Of a DNA stretch of 64,000 nt, positions 24,787 through 33,802 are shown in pieces; the stretch's first letter is position 1, and each line of letters opens with the position of its first letter. Source of the DNA: Anaerolineales bacterium (lineage in GTDB: Bacteria > Chloroflexota > Anaerolineae > Anaerolineales > UBA11579); contig JAHBVC010000001.1 in assembly GCA_019637755.1 (NCBI GenBank), forward strand, positions 1,330,480-1,394,479, given 5' to 3'. Below the pieces are notes generated by a model. It had not been told where the DNA came from. It searched no databases and was given only the letters and a program-made list of their open reading frames with translations. The translations under genes were made by a program, and so were the position numbers.

Positions 24787-25321
24787 ACTCTGCAACTAGC
24801 TCTGCGTACTTGCTGCGCAGCTTACTGATTTTTGACGGGATGACCGCCATGCAATAGCCCGAGAACGGATTGCGCTCAAAGTAATTGTGGTGATATTCCT
24901 CGGCGACGAAGAAATCGCCCAGGGGCTCAAGCTGCGTGACGATGGGCTGGGCGTATTCGCCCGCGTGCTCACGGATAAAGGCTTCCGCCTCGGCACGCTG
25001 CGTTTCGTCGGCATACAGGATGGTGGAGCGATACTGCGTGCCGATGTCGTTGCCCTGGCGATTCAGCGTCGTTGGGTCGTGTGTGGCGAAGAAGGCCGCC
25101 AGCAAGTCGCCGTAGTTCAACACAGCCGGGTCATACTCCACGCGCACCACCTCGGCGAAGCCTGTGCGCCCGGTGCACACTAGCTCATAGCTGGGTGCGG
25201 CTGCACCCGCAGGCCCGCCGGCATAGCCGGGCTCAATGCGCACCACGCCCTTCAGGATCTTGAGCGCGGCTTCTGTGCACCAGAAGCACCCACCCCCGAA
25301 GACGGCAATCTCAGTATTCAT
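24785..25321 (-). CDS. msrA: Peptide methionine sulfoxide reductase MsrA
   Basis: 178 residues. MsrA reduces methionine-S-sulfoxide in oxidised proteins. GGGCFWC at residues 9-15 holds the catalytic Cys12, and EPGYAGG, EVVRVEYDP, FFATHDPTT and GTQYRSTILY are the usual substrate-pocket motifs. No MsrB domain is fused or adjacent. No typical second pair of recycling cysteines is seen near the C-terminus except GYCMAV, so Cys near residue 160 is the likely partner. Confidence 0.96.
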   Translation of the reverse strand: MNTEIAVFGGGCFWCTEAALKILKGVVRIEPGYAGGPAGAAAPSYELVCTGRTGFAEVVRVEYDPAVLNYGDLLAAFFATHDPTTLNRQGNDIGTQYRSTILYADETQRAEAEAFIREHAGEYAQPIVTQLEPLGDFFVAEEYHHNYFERNPFSGYCMAVIPSKISKLRSKYAELVAE

Positions 25322-25339
25322 AATCCCATCCTACAGCAA

Positions 25340-25420
25340 AGTGATGAGTGAGGAGTGAATGGTGAGCAGGAAACCCTCTGTTGAGACTCCTGTTACACAT
25401 CACTCCTCACTGCTCACAAA
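25340..25420 (+). repeat. Heptad repeat element 4
   Basis: AGTGATGAGTGAGGAGTGAA (25341-25360) faces ACATCACTCCTCACTGCTCA (25397-25416), a partly complementary pair that could form a hairpin. It lies between msrA and the Rossmann gene. Confidence 0.75.
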
Positions 25421-25422
25421 AA

Positions 25423-27111
25423 TTACTGTTTACCTCTGCGGCCCTTATCCTCATTGATGGCGACCCAGCCAGCCATCTCGCCGATTTCGAAGCGGTCATC
25501 ATCCGCCCATTCGCGCACCGAAGAATACGAGCGGTCGTGCTGCGAGGAGCTGCCGCCGCCCAGCTCGGCCTTGACCATGGCGCGGATGCCCTCCAGGCGT
25601 TGCTGCCATTGGGCCATATTCTCCGGTGTGAGGTCTACCCAGCCGCGGTAGGCGTTTTCTGATTTCACCAGCGGCCCACGCAGAATGCGCTGGCCATCGG
25701 AGAGCAGGATGGGCAGGCCCACTGAGATAATCTCCTGGCGCAGCTTGGCGTCGCTGCTGATGCGTGCTTCCAGCTTGGCGGCCATCTGCTGCGGTGTGTC
25801 GGCCAGGGCGTTGGCCATCTTATTGGCGTATTCCTGCTTGAGCAAGTAGGCCTCGAACATGAGCTTGGACATGCGCGGCGGGCCGAGGATCTCGAAGGCG
25901 ACTGATTCGCCGTGCTCGGCGCTCAGCTCGCGCAGGCGGCGCAGCGCCGAATCGCGGAGCGTGCCGGCGCGGAAGCTGGGGCCCATCACGGCGCTATCCA
26001 GCGCGGCCACAATGTCGCGCCCGGTATTGCCACCCATGATCTCACGCACTACGTTGAAGGCAATCTCTTCTGGCGTTACGAATTCCATCTGACCGTAGGA
26101 GGTGATAGCGGCAAAATCGCCGGCGGCAAACAGGCCGTTCTCGCCGGTGTTGATGTACACCGCTTCCATGGCTTTGCCGGTGGCGGCGCCAAATTCACCG
26201 CTGGGCGCCAAGTTGGCTTCGTTGAGCGGCAAGGCTTGCTCTGGCGGGCAGTCGTAGAGCATGAAGTCTTTGCCGCCGCGGCTGATCTTGCCGTAGCCGA
26301 TCTCCTTCCAGGCGATGAGCGCGGTGGGCTTGAACTCCTTGACCACCGTGGGGCCGCCCGGGGTGCGCGCCATCAGGAAGGTAAGCAGCGATTGCGCACC
26401 GGCCAGGGCGGCTTTGGACATGAGCACGCGCGAGGGCTTCTCTTCGCCGTGCGTATAGGGAATATTGAGGCCCATGCCGCCGGTGCCGCTGGTGCCTACT
26501 TTGACGTAGGCTTGTGTGCCGGCTTGCAGCATGCTCTCGTGCATGATCTGGATGTGGCGCACCAACTGCGGAATGTAGAGCGCCGCCAGCAGTTGCTCGA
26601 TCTCGTCTTCCCAACTGGTTTCAGGGCTGCCCTTGGCGATCTCACTTTGCAGCTTGCGCGCCGCGGCAAAGATGTTCTGGTAGGCCACACCAGTGGAGGT
26701 GTTGATGGCATCCACCACGATGTGGGCCGGTTGGCCATCCAACCCCTCGGCGGTGCCCATGATGATGCGGTGTAGTAGTGAGGCGCTGAGGACCTCTTCG
26801 CTCAGCTCATCTACGATGTCGTTGATGAGCACCTTGCGCCGGGCAGGGTCAGCCAGAATGGCGCCGCGCGGCGGAGTTTCTTCGCTTTGCCATTCGGCGC
26901 GGACGAAGATATCGCCCCAGGCTGAGAGGAATTTGGTCTTGCTGTTCGGGAAAGCTGCTTTGAGTTCTGCGATTGCTTGATCAGATTCAGATTTTTTGAG
27001 CGAGGCAACCACCAGCCGAGCCGGCTCGTGCGCCAACAGCTCTCGGCAGACGGCGCTGCCGACCAAGCCAAAACCACCCAGGACAAGGGCATTCTTTCCG
27101 CGAATATCCAT
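25423..27111 (-). CDS. Large NAD(P)-binding Rossmann protein of unknown function
   Basis: A 562-residue soluble protein. The dinucleotide-binding loop GGFGLVG at residues 12-18 opens a short-chain dehydrogenase/epimerase-like fold. After about residue 130 the match to known families weakens. GTSGTGGMGLNIPYTHGEE (about 207-225) is glycine-rich and may be a second ligand loop. The C-terminal third is helical and ends in a basic tail GRRGKQ. There is no Tyr-x-x-x-Lys catalytic pair that I can place with confidence. A role in lipid or polyketide-like reduction is possible but unsupported. Confidence 0.7.
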   Translation of the reverse strand: MDIRGKNALVLGGFGLVGSAVCRELLAHEPARLVVASLKKSESDQAIAELKAAFPNSKTKFLSAWGDIFVRAEWQSEETPPRGAILADPARRKVLINDIVDELSEEVLSASLLHRIIMGTAEGLDGQPAHIVVDAINTSTGVAYQNIFAAARKLQSEIAKGSPETSWEDEIEQLLAALYIPQLVRHIQIMHESMLQAGTQAYVKVGTSGTGGMGLNIPYTHGEEKPSRVLMSKAALAGAQSLLTFLMARTPGGPTVVKEFKPTALIAWKEIGYGKISRGGKDFMLYDCPPEQALPLNEANLAPSGEFGAATGKAMEAVYINTGENGLFAAGDFAAITSYGQMEFVTPEEIAFNVVREIMGGNTGRDIVAALDSAVMGPSFRAGTLRDSALRRLRELSAEHGESVAFEILGPPRMSKLMFEAYLLKQEYANKMANALADTPQQMAAKLEARISSDAKLRQEIISVGLPILLSDGQRILRGPLVKSENAYRGWVDLTPENMAQWQQRLEGIRAMVKAELGGGSSSQHDRSYSSVREWADDDRFEIGEMAGWVAINEDKGRRGKQ

Positions 27112-27196
27112 TCACACACTCCATAGAGAATTTTGCCGCCAGACAAGGCGTTGAACCCAAAGGATACTACGCTTTGCGGTGATGCAAAATGAGACG

Positions 27197-27228
27197 CAAA
27201 AGCCCCCAGCACAGGCTGGGGGCTTTGG
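27197..27228 (-). terminator. Intrinsic terminator of the PadR-HAAS operon
   Basis: On the minus strand AAAGCCCCCAGC and GCTGGGGGCTTT flank a four-base loop, then TTTTGC. It is 14 bases beyond the last stop. Confidence 0.85.
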
Positions 27229-27241
27229 ATGCAGGGTGGGT

Positions 27242-28195
27242 TTATGGCGCCTCCTGGCTTCGTTTGCGGCTGAGGAGCAGCCGCCGCAACTGATTGGCGG
27301 CGACCCCAAGCATGAAGATGATGACCACCAACATGGTGAGGGCGATGCTGGTGAAGACCCTGTCGTCCCAGGGGCCGGGTTGCAAGATGCGGATCATTTG
27401 GCCGGTGACGTAGCCCAGCAGGCCGACGGCGGCCAGGCTGTGCAGGGCGGTGGCCCAGCGAGTGATCTGGGTCCAGCGGCCCTGGAGCAGCTTGATACCG
27501 TTGATGAGCACATCCACTGCGCCGAGGGCGATGAAGGCGGGCAGCAAGCCGGTGAGCATGCTGAGCACGCCGTGTACCAGCTGCCAGCTGGAGCCATCCG
27601 GTAGGCGGATATCCCACGGCAGGCTGGCGAAGACGCCCAGCGCGGCGATCTGGATGATGAACTCGGCGACGGTCTCGGCATAGTCGAGCCGGTCCATCTC
27701 GGGCAGCAGGGCTGGCAAGGTGTTGGGCTCCCACTCGGGCAGCTCGACTTTGAGGTCTAGTAGGTTGCGGTCGATCACGCTGAAGACGATGGTGATGGCG
27801 CCGAAGCTCATCAGCAATACTTTTACGTAGTTGCCGATGACATCACCTACACTGAAGTCAAGCCCGGTGTTGGCGATCACCAGCACCAAGCCGACCAGAT
27901 GCAGCAGGGTGATGAGGCCGCCGCTGATGGTGAGCACCTGGCGATAGGCGGGCATGACCTGTGGGTGGATGAGCGCGCCGCTTTGGCCGTAGCTGGCCGC
28001 CAGCGCCTCAGGACGGCCGTATTCTTTTAAGAGGGCAGTGATGCCGGCCTCGTCGGTCTGCGGGTTGAGGCCGCGTTCCTCGGCGGCGTCGTGCAAGGCG
28101 GTGCGCAGCTCCAGCTGCACATCGGCACGCGTGCGTGCGGGCAAGTGGCGGCCGACGGCCTGGATGTAACGTTCGATGAGTTGGTTGTTCTTCAT
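27242..28195 (-). CDS. HAAS-domain membrane protein (second copy)
   Basis: 317 residues. The N-terminal HAAS helical domain (about 1-75: LIERYIQAVGRHLPARTRAD in part, LKEYGRPEALAASY) is followed by about six membrane helices. HAAS modules sit in operons with PadR regulators and are thought to link membrane sensing to transcription. It starts one base after the stop of the previous HAAS gene and is clearly a paralogue of it. Function unknown. Confidence 0.82.
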   Translation of the reverse strand: MKNNQLIERYIQAVGRHLPARTRADVQLELRTALHDAAEERGLNPQTDEAGITALLKEYGRPEALAASYGQSGALIHPQVMPAYRQVLTISGGLITLLHLVGLVLVIANTGLDFSVGDVIGNYVKVLLMSFGAITIVFSVIDRNLLDLKVELPEWEPNTLPALLPEMDRLDYAETVAEFIIQIAALGVFASLPWDIRLPDGSSWQLVHGVLSMLTGLLPAFIALGAVDVLINGIKLLQGRWTQITRWATALHSLAAVGLLGYVTGQMIRILQPGPWDDRVFTSIALTMLVVIIFMLGVAANQLRRLLLSRKRSQEAP

Positions 28196-28196
28196 G

Positions 28197-29126
28197 TTAG
28201 TTCTCTTTACGAGTCAAAAGTTTGTAGGCCTTGTAGACCGTCTCAATGGCGGTGACGACCATGGCGATGGACAGCGTGATCTGGATGATGCTGTTGACGA
28301 TGTCCATGTCGCTGAACATGGCGTTGCGCACCAAGGTGTAGAGTAAGCCTACCGCGGCGAGATTGAGCGCCACCTGCACCCAGCGCAGGGCTTTGGTCCA
28401 GCGCTGGCTGCGGTAGACGGCGGCCTTGAGAGCCAGCTCGCCCAGCCACAGTGCGCTCATCAGGGGGACGAAGCGCAGGAAGCTGTTGGTGAGCACGGGG
28501 ATGAGCTCAAAGCGCCCGTCTTGCCAGCCACCGATGCCAATCCATTGCGGGGCGAAGTTGAAGACGAGCAGCGCCAGCAAGGTGAAGAGCATACCGACCA
28601 GCACCTCGGTACGGTTGACGCGGTTGGGGTCTTGCACTTGCGGCAACTTGGCTGGGTCCCACGTGGTTGCGGCGGGCGGCTGCTGGCCGACGCCGAAGGC
28701 TTGCAGGCCCACGAACACGGCGACCACGACGCCGAGGTTGAAGATGAGGGCCTGGGCCAGCTCAAGCACGAACTTGAGCAGCTCGGCGGCACTGAAGCCA
28801 GCCTGGGTGACTTGCAGGGCGAAGCCGATGGCAAAGACGATGCCGACCACAATGGCGGCGATGGTGTAGCTGAGGCGGAAGGCCGGGTACAGCCAGTGGC
28901 CGATGAGGCTCTTTTCTTTTTGGTAGCTGGCGGCCAGCACTTCAGGATGGCCGTATTCACGCAGCAGGGCGCTGATGGCCTGGCTGTCTGTCTCGCTCAG
29001 GCCGCGTTCGGCGGCGGCGTCCTGCAGCAGGCTGCGCAGCTCTTGCTGCACATCGTGGCGGGTCTTGGCGGGCAAGTGCGCGCCGACCTCGTGTACGTAA
29101 CGTTCGATAAGGTTGCTGTCTTTCAT
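28197..29126 (-). CDS. HAAS-domain membrane protein (first copy)
   Basis: I choose ATG 29126, which overlaps the PadR stop (TAATG); a longer open frame upstream is antisense of padR. The 309-residue protein has the HAAS domain (LIERYVHEVGAHLPAKTRHD in part, LREYGHPEVLAASY) and about six membrane helices. The next gene follows after a one-base gap. The pair probably arose by tandem duplication and acts downstream of the PadR regulator. Confidence 0.84.
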   Translation of the reverse strand: MKDSNLIERYVHEVGAHLPAKTRHDVQQELRSLLQDAAAERGLSETDSQAISALLREYGHPEVLAASYQKEKSLIGHWLYPAFRLSYTIAAIVVGIVFAIGFALQVTQAGFSAAELLKFVLELAQALIFNLGVVVAVFVGLQAFGVGQQPPAATTWDPAKLPQVQDPNRVNRTEVLVGMLFTLLALLVFNFAPQWIGIGGWQDGRFELIPVLTNSFLRFVPLMSALWLGELALKAAVYRSQRWTKALRWVQVALNLAAVGLLYTLVRNAMFSDMDIVNSIIQITLSIAMVVTAIETVYKAYKLLTRKEN

Positions 29127-29479
29127 TACTTGTCTCCGTGTAAGAGGCCGTTCAGCGCCTGGCTGATGGCCTGCCATTCGTGGGTGAGATCGGCCAGGGC
29201 TTGTTGGCCCTGGGCGCTGATGCGGTAGTAGCGGCGCGGCCGCGCCTCGTCTACTACGCGCCATTCGCTCTCGAGCAGGCCTTGCGCCTCCAGCCGGCGG
29301 AGGAGCGGGTACAGCGTGCCCTCGGGGATATCCATGCCTTGGGCGGCGAGCTGCTGTTTGAGCGAGTAGCCGTATTGGGGCTGGCCGAGTTGGCTGAGTA
29401 CAGCCAGGCTGAGTGCGCCACGGCGCAGCTCGCCCACCAGCCCTTCCAACAATGCGGGGTACTCTTCTTTGGTTACCAT
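29126..29479 (-). CDS. PadR-family transcriptional regulator
   Basis: 117 residues, the short PadR class. The winged helix is plain: LRRGALSLAVLSQLGQPQYG in part, YSLKQQLAAQGMDIPEGTLY in part, PLLRRLEAQGLLES, then RRYYRISAQGQQAL. PadR proteins usually repress their own operon in response to a small ligand or membrane stress. A near-perfect inverted repeat sits between the -35 and -10 boxes, supporting self-repression. The ATG lies at the expected transcription start, so the message is probably leaderless. Confidence 0.92.
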   Translation of the reverse strand: MVTKEEYPALLEGLVGELRRGALSLAVLSQLGQPQYGYSLKQQLAAQGMDIPEGTLYPLLRRLEAQGLLESEWRVVDEARPRRYYRISAQGQQALADLTHEWQAISQALNGLLHGDK

Positions 29480-29486
29480 GTGGGGA

Positions 29487-29516
29487 ATTGTACTGTGTAT
29501 AACATAGTAATGTCAA
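29487..29516 (-). promoter_or_regulatory. padR promoter
   Basis: On the minus strand TTGACA (29516-29511), 18-base spacer, TACAAT (29492-29487). The predicted start at about 29480 meets the ATG at 29479. Confidence 0.7.
29491..29509. promoter_or_regulatory. Probable PadR operator
   Basis: TACTGTGTATAACATAGTA is a 19-bp inverted repeat with one mismatch per 8-base arm, filling the promoter spacer. TACT and AGTA ends with this spacing fit the known PadR-family operator style. Confidence 0.62.
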
Positions 29517-29574
29517 CGACAAATATAAAGAAAAGTAAAGTCCCAAAAAAGCTAAGTACCTGCTAAGAAGAAAA

Positions 29575-29599
29575 AGAGAGCGTCACTGTGACGCTCTCT
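29575..29599 (-). terminator. Intrinsic terminator of the AIPR gene
   Basis: AGAGAGCGTCAC and GTGACGCTCTCT around one base, followed on the minus strand by TTTTTC. Confidence 0.82.
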
Positions 29600-29624
29600 A
29601 GTGGTGTGCTCCGCATTAATTAAG

Positions 29625-30809
29625 TTAGGCTTGCAGGTAGGCTAATTGGGCGTTTTGATAACAGCTTTGCCAAACCAAGGCCGTTTTTCCAACTTTGGTC
29701 GGGTTTTGTGCCTGATGAGCAAAGGTGCCAATTGTGTTGGCCAGCTTTGTGCCCAAATCACCCTTGAGCAACGTGACTGGATCTAGACCCTTTCCCCATT
29801 TGTAGACTCCCTTGTGCTCCTCAAGCAATGCCCGAAAAGCAGCAAGGACCGGATAGGTAAAGCCATCCGGCACTCCATACTTAGTTGTCTTGTTCAAGAA
29901 ATACAACTTTCCTGAACGCTGTCCGGTATAGTAGGTCACACCTGTCAAACGTCCAAAGCGACCACCAGAAACATTTGCTTCCTGGGCTCTTGCTTTGTTG
30001 TAGAGATCAGGCAGCTCTAGTTTCACCCAATCGTACAACTCAAGAATTTCTTCCGCCAAGGGAAAGATTTTTTCATATTCCTTTGGGTTTGCGGAAAAAT
30101 GCTCCAAAGCTTTGGACTTCGCGTTGTACGAAATTACTGGGTGCTGGGAGTCGCCAAAGCTCTTTTTATCGAAAAGAGTGAGTATTGCAACTACATCCCT
30201 CACTCCAATGGGTTTGAGATCTCCAGCCCCGTCAACTTCGTACTCCGAGTAGGAGATTTGGTCTCTAAACGCAGAAGAACTCAACGCGTTTTTTAAACCA
30301 ACAAACTTGTTGGCGAGATTCATCAAGCTTTGCTCTCGTACCGGCTTTGAGGTGTTACGCGCATCTACAACATCCACGATCCCTTCTGAATCAAGCCCTT
30401 CAAGGAGCTCAATCCGAATGTACTGTGGGACAGTGAGGCTTTCTGTTTCTTCCTTGACAATACTATAGGTGTGTCCACCATCTAAAAGCCCATGAAGATT
30501 TCGGTCTTCAAGAACAATCGTGAGAGTGGAATTTCGGTTATCCAGCTGTGCTTTCGCGACAGAGAGTACTAGGCCGCGATTCATGAACAAAAACATTTCA
30601 GGATTTGCTTGAAATGTTTTTCGAATCGCGTCCGGAACCTCACCGGTTAATTTTGCATCGCGGACGTTTATGTCCTTCCAGTCAGAAAGGTCTGGAAGGT
30701 TTGCCGTCTCAACTACAGCAAAATACTCGTGGATACCCTTATGTTGGAATGGTGTATCAAGGTGACGAAAAGAAACTACTGGAAATGTAAACGTTGCTGT
30801 CTTGGACAT
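29625..30809 (-). CDS. AIPR-family (abortive phage resistance type) protein
   Basis: I choose MSKTATFTF at 30809, preceded by AAAGGAT; an upstream ATG at 30845 lacks such a site. The 394-residue protein resembles AIPR proteins (abortive infection, phage resistance): FLFMNRGLVLSVAKA, LHGLLDGGHTYSIV, and VDVVDARNTSKPVREQSLMN in part, matching the family's N-R-G and D-G-x-H-T / N-T-S-x-x-V signatures. Its G+C is visibly lower than its neighbours, it is alone, and it is bounded by a gene-free stretch, all signs of recent transfer. A nuclease or restriction partner is not seen. The role in phage defence is inferred from the family. Confidence 0.78.
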   Translation of the reverse strand: MSKTATFTFPVVSFRHLDTPFQHKGIHEYFAVVETANLPDLSDWKDINVRDAKLTGEVPDAIRKTFQANPEMFLFMNRGLVLSVAKAQLDNRNSTLTIVLEDRNLHGLLDGGHTYSIVKEETESLTVPQYIRIELLEGLDSEGIVDVVDARNTSKPVREQSLMNLANKFVGLKNALSSSAFRDQISYSEYEVDGAGDLKPIGVRDVVAILTLFDKKSFGDSQHPVISYNAKSKALEHFSANPKEYEKIFPLAEEILELYDWVKLELPDLYNKARAQEANVSGGRFGRLTGVTYYTGQRSGKLYFLNKTTKYGVPDGFTYPVLAAFRALLEEHKGVYKWGKGLDPVTLLKGDLGTKLANTIGTFAHQAQNPTKVGKTALVWQSCYQNAQLAYLQA

Positions 30810-31150
30810 AAAATCCTTTCCGACAAGGGGTTCACCCTTAGTCATCCCAATGAGATTTCTCTACATCAGGCAGTAGGCTGCGGAGCACTACTAGACGTAG
30901 TGTACCGCAGATATTTACTGATTGTGTGGCAGCCTCTGTTCCACAACAAATGTTCTAGCGTTCCAGTCTCAAACGCCCCATGCTTCTATCCCTGTATTAA
31001 CACTGCTTGCCAATAGCGCCCATTCGCCACTCCCCCATGGCATAAACAGACGCATGCCCCATCAGCCTTCCGGACCTTTAAGTCATCGATAGTCAGCTCA
31101 AGTCCCTAACCCTCCTCTATTGACACGAATCCAACATTTCTCTTACGCGT
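30810..31150. other. Gene-free stretch upstream of the AIPR gene
   Basis: About 340 bases of lower G+C without a credible coding region. It holds one imperfect inverted repeat at 30878-30910 (CTGCGG, CACTAC / GTAGTG, CCGCAG). This may be the junction of an inserted defence gene. I see no terminal repeats, integrase or tRNA nearby. Confidence 0.6.
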
Positions 31151-31154
31151 TTCT

Positions 31155-31184
31155 ACGACAGCCGTCAGCCTGCCCCTATATAAT
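31155..31184 (+). promoter_or_regulatory. Candidate promoter for clpC
   Basis: ACGACA (31155-31160), 18-base spacer, TATAAT (31179-31184). The -35 is weak. No CIRCE inverted repeat is visible between here and the ATG. Confidence 0.45.
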
Positions 31185-31263
31185 CTTCCCATCCCCGCGA
31201 CGGGCGATTTATGACTTTCAATAAGATTGCTGCCCACGGGCGGCGGTTAGGTAGGAACCCACA

Positions 31264-33744
31264 ATGATGCGATTTGACCGATTTACCGAACGAGCCCAGG
31301 AAGCTGCTCAGCGGGCTGCTGAAATCATCCAGCGCTACGGGCACAACCAGATCGATACTGAACACATACTGCTGGCGCTGATTGAGCAGCCGGAAGGCGT
31401 CATCGGGCAGCTGTTGGAGATTCTCAAAGTAGACCCGGCCTCCCTGAAGGAGCGCCTGGACTACGTGTTGCGCACCAGCCCCAAGGCCAACATCTTTGGC
31501 GGCGGCGCCGGGCAGATTTTTATCACGCCGCGCGTCAAGCGCATCGTAGACATCGCCAATGAGGAGGCCAACCGCCTCAAGGATGAGTACATCTCCACTG
31601 AGCACATCTTCCTGGCCATCCTCAACGAGCGCAGCACCCCGGCCGCCCGCCTGCTCGAAGGTGCCGGCATCACGCGCGAGCGCGTGTTTGACGCGGTGCA
31701 GCAGCTGCGCGGCGGACAACGCGTTACGGACCCGCAGGCCGAGACGCGCTATCGCACGCTGGAGAAGTACTCGCGTGACCTGACCCAGGCGGCCCGCGAG
31801 GGCAAGCTGGACCCGGTGATTGGGCGTGACAGCGAGATTTTGCGCGTGATTCAAATTCTTTCGCGCCGCAGCAAAAACAACCCGGTCCTCATCGGTGAGG
31901 CCGGCGTGGGCAAGACAGCCATCGTCGAGGGTCTGGCGCAGAAAATCGCTACCAACGACGTGCCCGAGATTCTTTCGGGCAAGAAGGTGCTCTCGCTGGA
32001 CCTGGGCGCCATGATCGCCGGCTCGCGCTTCCGCGGCGAGTTCGAGGAGCGCCTCAAGGCTACGCTGGAGGAAATCCAGCGCGCTGAAGGCGAGATTATC
32101 TTGTTCATTGACGAGCTGCACACCGTCGTTGGCGCCGGCGCCGCTCAAGGCGCCATGGACGCCAGCAACATGCTCAAGCCGGCGCTGGCGCGCGGCGAGC
32201 TGCACGCGGTGGGCGCTACTACGCTGGATGAGTATCACAAGCACATCGAGAAGGACGCCGCGCTCGAGCGCCGCTTTGCGCCCGTGTATGTGGAAGAGCC
32301 TTCGATGGAAGACAGCATTCAGATGCTGATGGGCCTGCGTGACCGTTACGAGGCGCACCACAACGTGCGCTTTGCCGACGATGCGCTGGTGGAAGCCGTC
32401 AAGCTCTCTGCCCGCTACGTGCCCGACCGCCGCCTGCCCGACAAAGCTATCGACCTGATGGACGAGGCGGCCGCCAAGCTGCGCGTGGCGCTGTACTCGC
32501 TGCCGGATGAGCTCAAGGTAATGAAGACGGAAATCGAGCGTCTGCAAGCCGAAGAAGAGCAAGCCGGCGTGGAACGCAACTACGAGCGCGCCGCCGAGAA
32601 GAAATCCGAGCGTCTGCGCATCGAAGGCGAGTTCAAGGCCAAACGCGAGACCTGGGAGAGCGAACACCAGCTCGACGAAGTCGTTGACATCAACGACATC
32701 GCGGAGGTGATCGCGCAGTGGACCGGTATCCCTGTGAGCCAGATGATGGAGACGGAGGCTGAGAAGCTGCTCAACATGGAAGCGCGCCTACACGAGCGCA
32801 TTGTGGGCCAGGGTGACGCCATCAGCGCCATCTCTGACGCCATTCGCCGTGCCCGCTCGGGCCTCAAGGACCCCAAGCGCCCGATTGGCTCGTTCATCTT
32901 CATTGGCCCCTCTGGCGTCGGCAAGACCGAGCTGGCCAAGGCGCTGGCCGAGTTCATGTTCGATGATGAAGATGCGCTGGTGCGTATCGACATGTCTGAG
33001 TACCGCGAGCAGCACACCACGGCGCGCCTGTTCGGCGCCCCTCCGGGATATATCGGCTACGAGGAAGGCGGCCAGCTGACGGAAGCCGTGCGCCGCCGCC
33101 CCTACCGCGTGATCCTTTTCGATGAGATCGAAAAGGCGCACCCGGATGTATGGAACGCCCTGCTGCAAATCCTGGACGACGGTCGCCTGACCGACGGCCA
33201 GGGCCGCACAGTCGACTTCCGCAATACGGTGTTGATTATGACCAGCAACCTGGGCACCGAGTTTGTGCGCAAAGCTGGCTCGCTGGGCTTCCTGCAGAAC
33301 AGCGGTGATGACGAAGAGCGTGCTTCCAGCCAGAAGATCCAGAAGGCGCTGCGTGACACCTTCCGCCCCGAGTTCATCAACCGTATCGACGAGATCATCA
33401 CCTTCTCGCCGCTCTCGGTGGAGGACATGAAGCAGATCGTGGACCTGCAGATGAAGGAAGTGCAGGAACGCCTGTCTGAGAAGGGTATCCAGGTGCTGCT
33501 GACCGAGAACGCGCGTGAGTGGCTGGCCACGCAAGGCTACGATACGGCCTTCGGTGCCCGCCCGCTCAACCGTGCGCTGCAGAAGTTCGTGGAGAGCCCG
33601 CTCTCCAAGGAGCTGCTGGCCGGCAAGTTCAAGCCCGGCACCACCATCGAGGTGGATGTGGATGAGAAACGCGAGGGCACGGTCTTCAAAGAAGGCAAGC
33701 CCATCCGCGTGGACAAGCAGCCGGAAGACGTATCCGCTGCGTAA
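31264..33744 (+). CDS. clpC: ATP-dependent unfoldase ClpC (first copy)
   Basis: 826 residues. This Hsp100 ring ATPase unfolds proteins, usually for ClpP. Two N-terminal Clp repeats (residues about 5-140) precede AAA-1 (Walker [10 protein letters not shown] near 215; Walker [11 protein letters not shown]), a short coiled middle domain (about 415-475, ClpC-length rather than the long ClpB propeller), and AAA-2 (GPSGVGKTE near 548; [13 protein letters not shown]). The ClpP loop motif is not obvious by eye. A second clpC lies at 53629-56166. Confidence 0.93.
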   Translation: MMRFDRFTERAQEAAQRAAEIIQRYGHNQIDTEHILLALIEQPEGVIGQLLEILKVDPASLKERLDYVLRTSPKANIFGGGAGQIFITPRVKRIVDIANEEANRLKDEYISTEHIFLAILNERSTPAARLLEGAGITRERVFDAVQQLRGGQRVTDPQAETRYRTLEKYSRDLTQAAREGKLDPVIGRDSEILRVIQILSRRSKNNPVLIGEAGVGKTAIVEGLAQKIATNDVPEILSGKKVLSLDLGAMIAGSRFRGEFEERLKATLEEIQRAEGEIILFIDELHTVVGAGAAQGAMDASNMLKPALARGELHAVGATTLDEYHKHIEKDAALERRFAPVYVEEPSMEDSIQMLMGLRDRYEAHHNVRFADDALVEAVKLSARYVPDRRLPDKAIDLMDEAAAKLRVALYSLPDELKVMKTEIERLQAEEEQAGVERNYERAAEKKSERLRIEGEFKAKRETWESEHQLDEVVDINDIAEVIAQWTGIPVSQMMETEAEKLLNMEARLHERIVGQGDAISAISDAIRRARSGLKDPKRPIGSFIFIGPSGVGKTELAKALAEFMFDDEDALVRIDMSEYREQHTTARLFGAPPGYIGYEEGGQLTEAVRRRPYRVILFDEIEKAHPDVWNALLQILDDGRLTDGQGRTVDFRNTVLIMTSNLGTEFVRKAGSLGFLQNSGDDEERASSQKIQKALRDTFRPEFINRIDEIITFSPLSVEDMKQIVDLQMKEVQERLSEKGIQVLLTENAREWLATQGYDTAFGARPLNRALQKFVESPLSKELLAGKFKPGTTIEVDVDEKREGTVFKEGKPIRVDKQPEDVSAA

Positions 33745-33751
33745 GCAAAAC

Positions 33752-33785
33752 AAAAAAGAGCCGCCCGAAGGGGCGGCTCTTTTTG
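33752..33785. terminator. Bidirectional intrinsic terminator between clpC and sdhB
   Basis: AAAAAAGAGCCGCCC, loop GAAG, GGGCGGCTCTTTTT. Confidence 0.9.
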
Positions 33786-33802
33786 TTTAAGCCGAGGGCG
33801 GC

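Noticed and set aside
30729-31016. 95-codon open frame upstream of the AIPR gene
   Set aside because: Overlaps the start of the AIPR gene on the other strand, has no ribosome site or motif, and odd composition (many Cys and Trp).
31100-31263. CIRCE/HrcA operator before the first clpC
   Set aside because: No TTAGCACTC-N9-GAGTGCTAA or close variant is present.
31165-32667. A 500-codon open frame antisense to clpC
   Set aside because: Entirely a shadow of the conserved ClpC gene, with no ribosome site and no domain.
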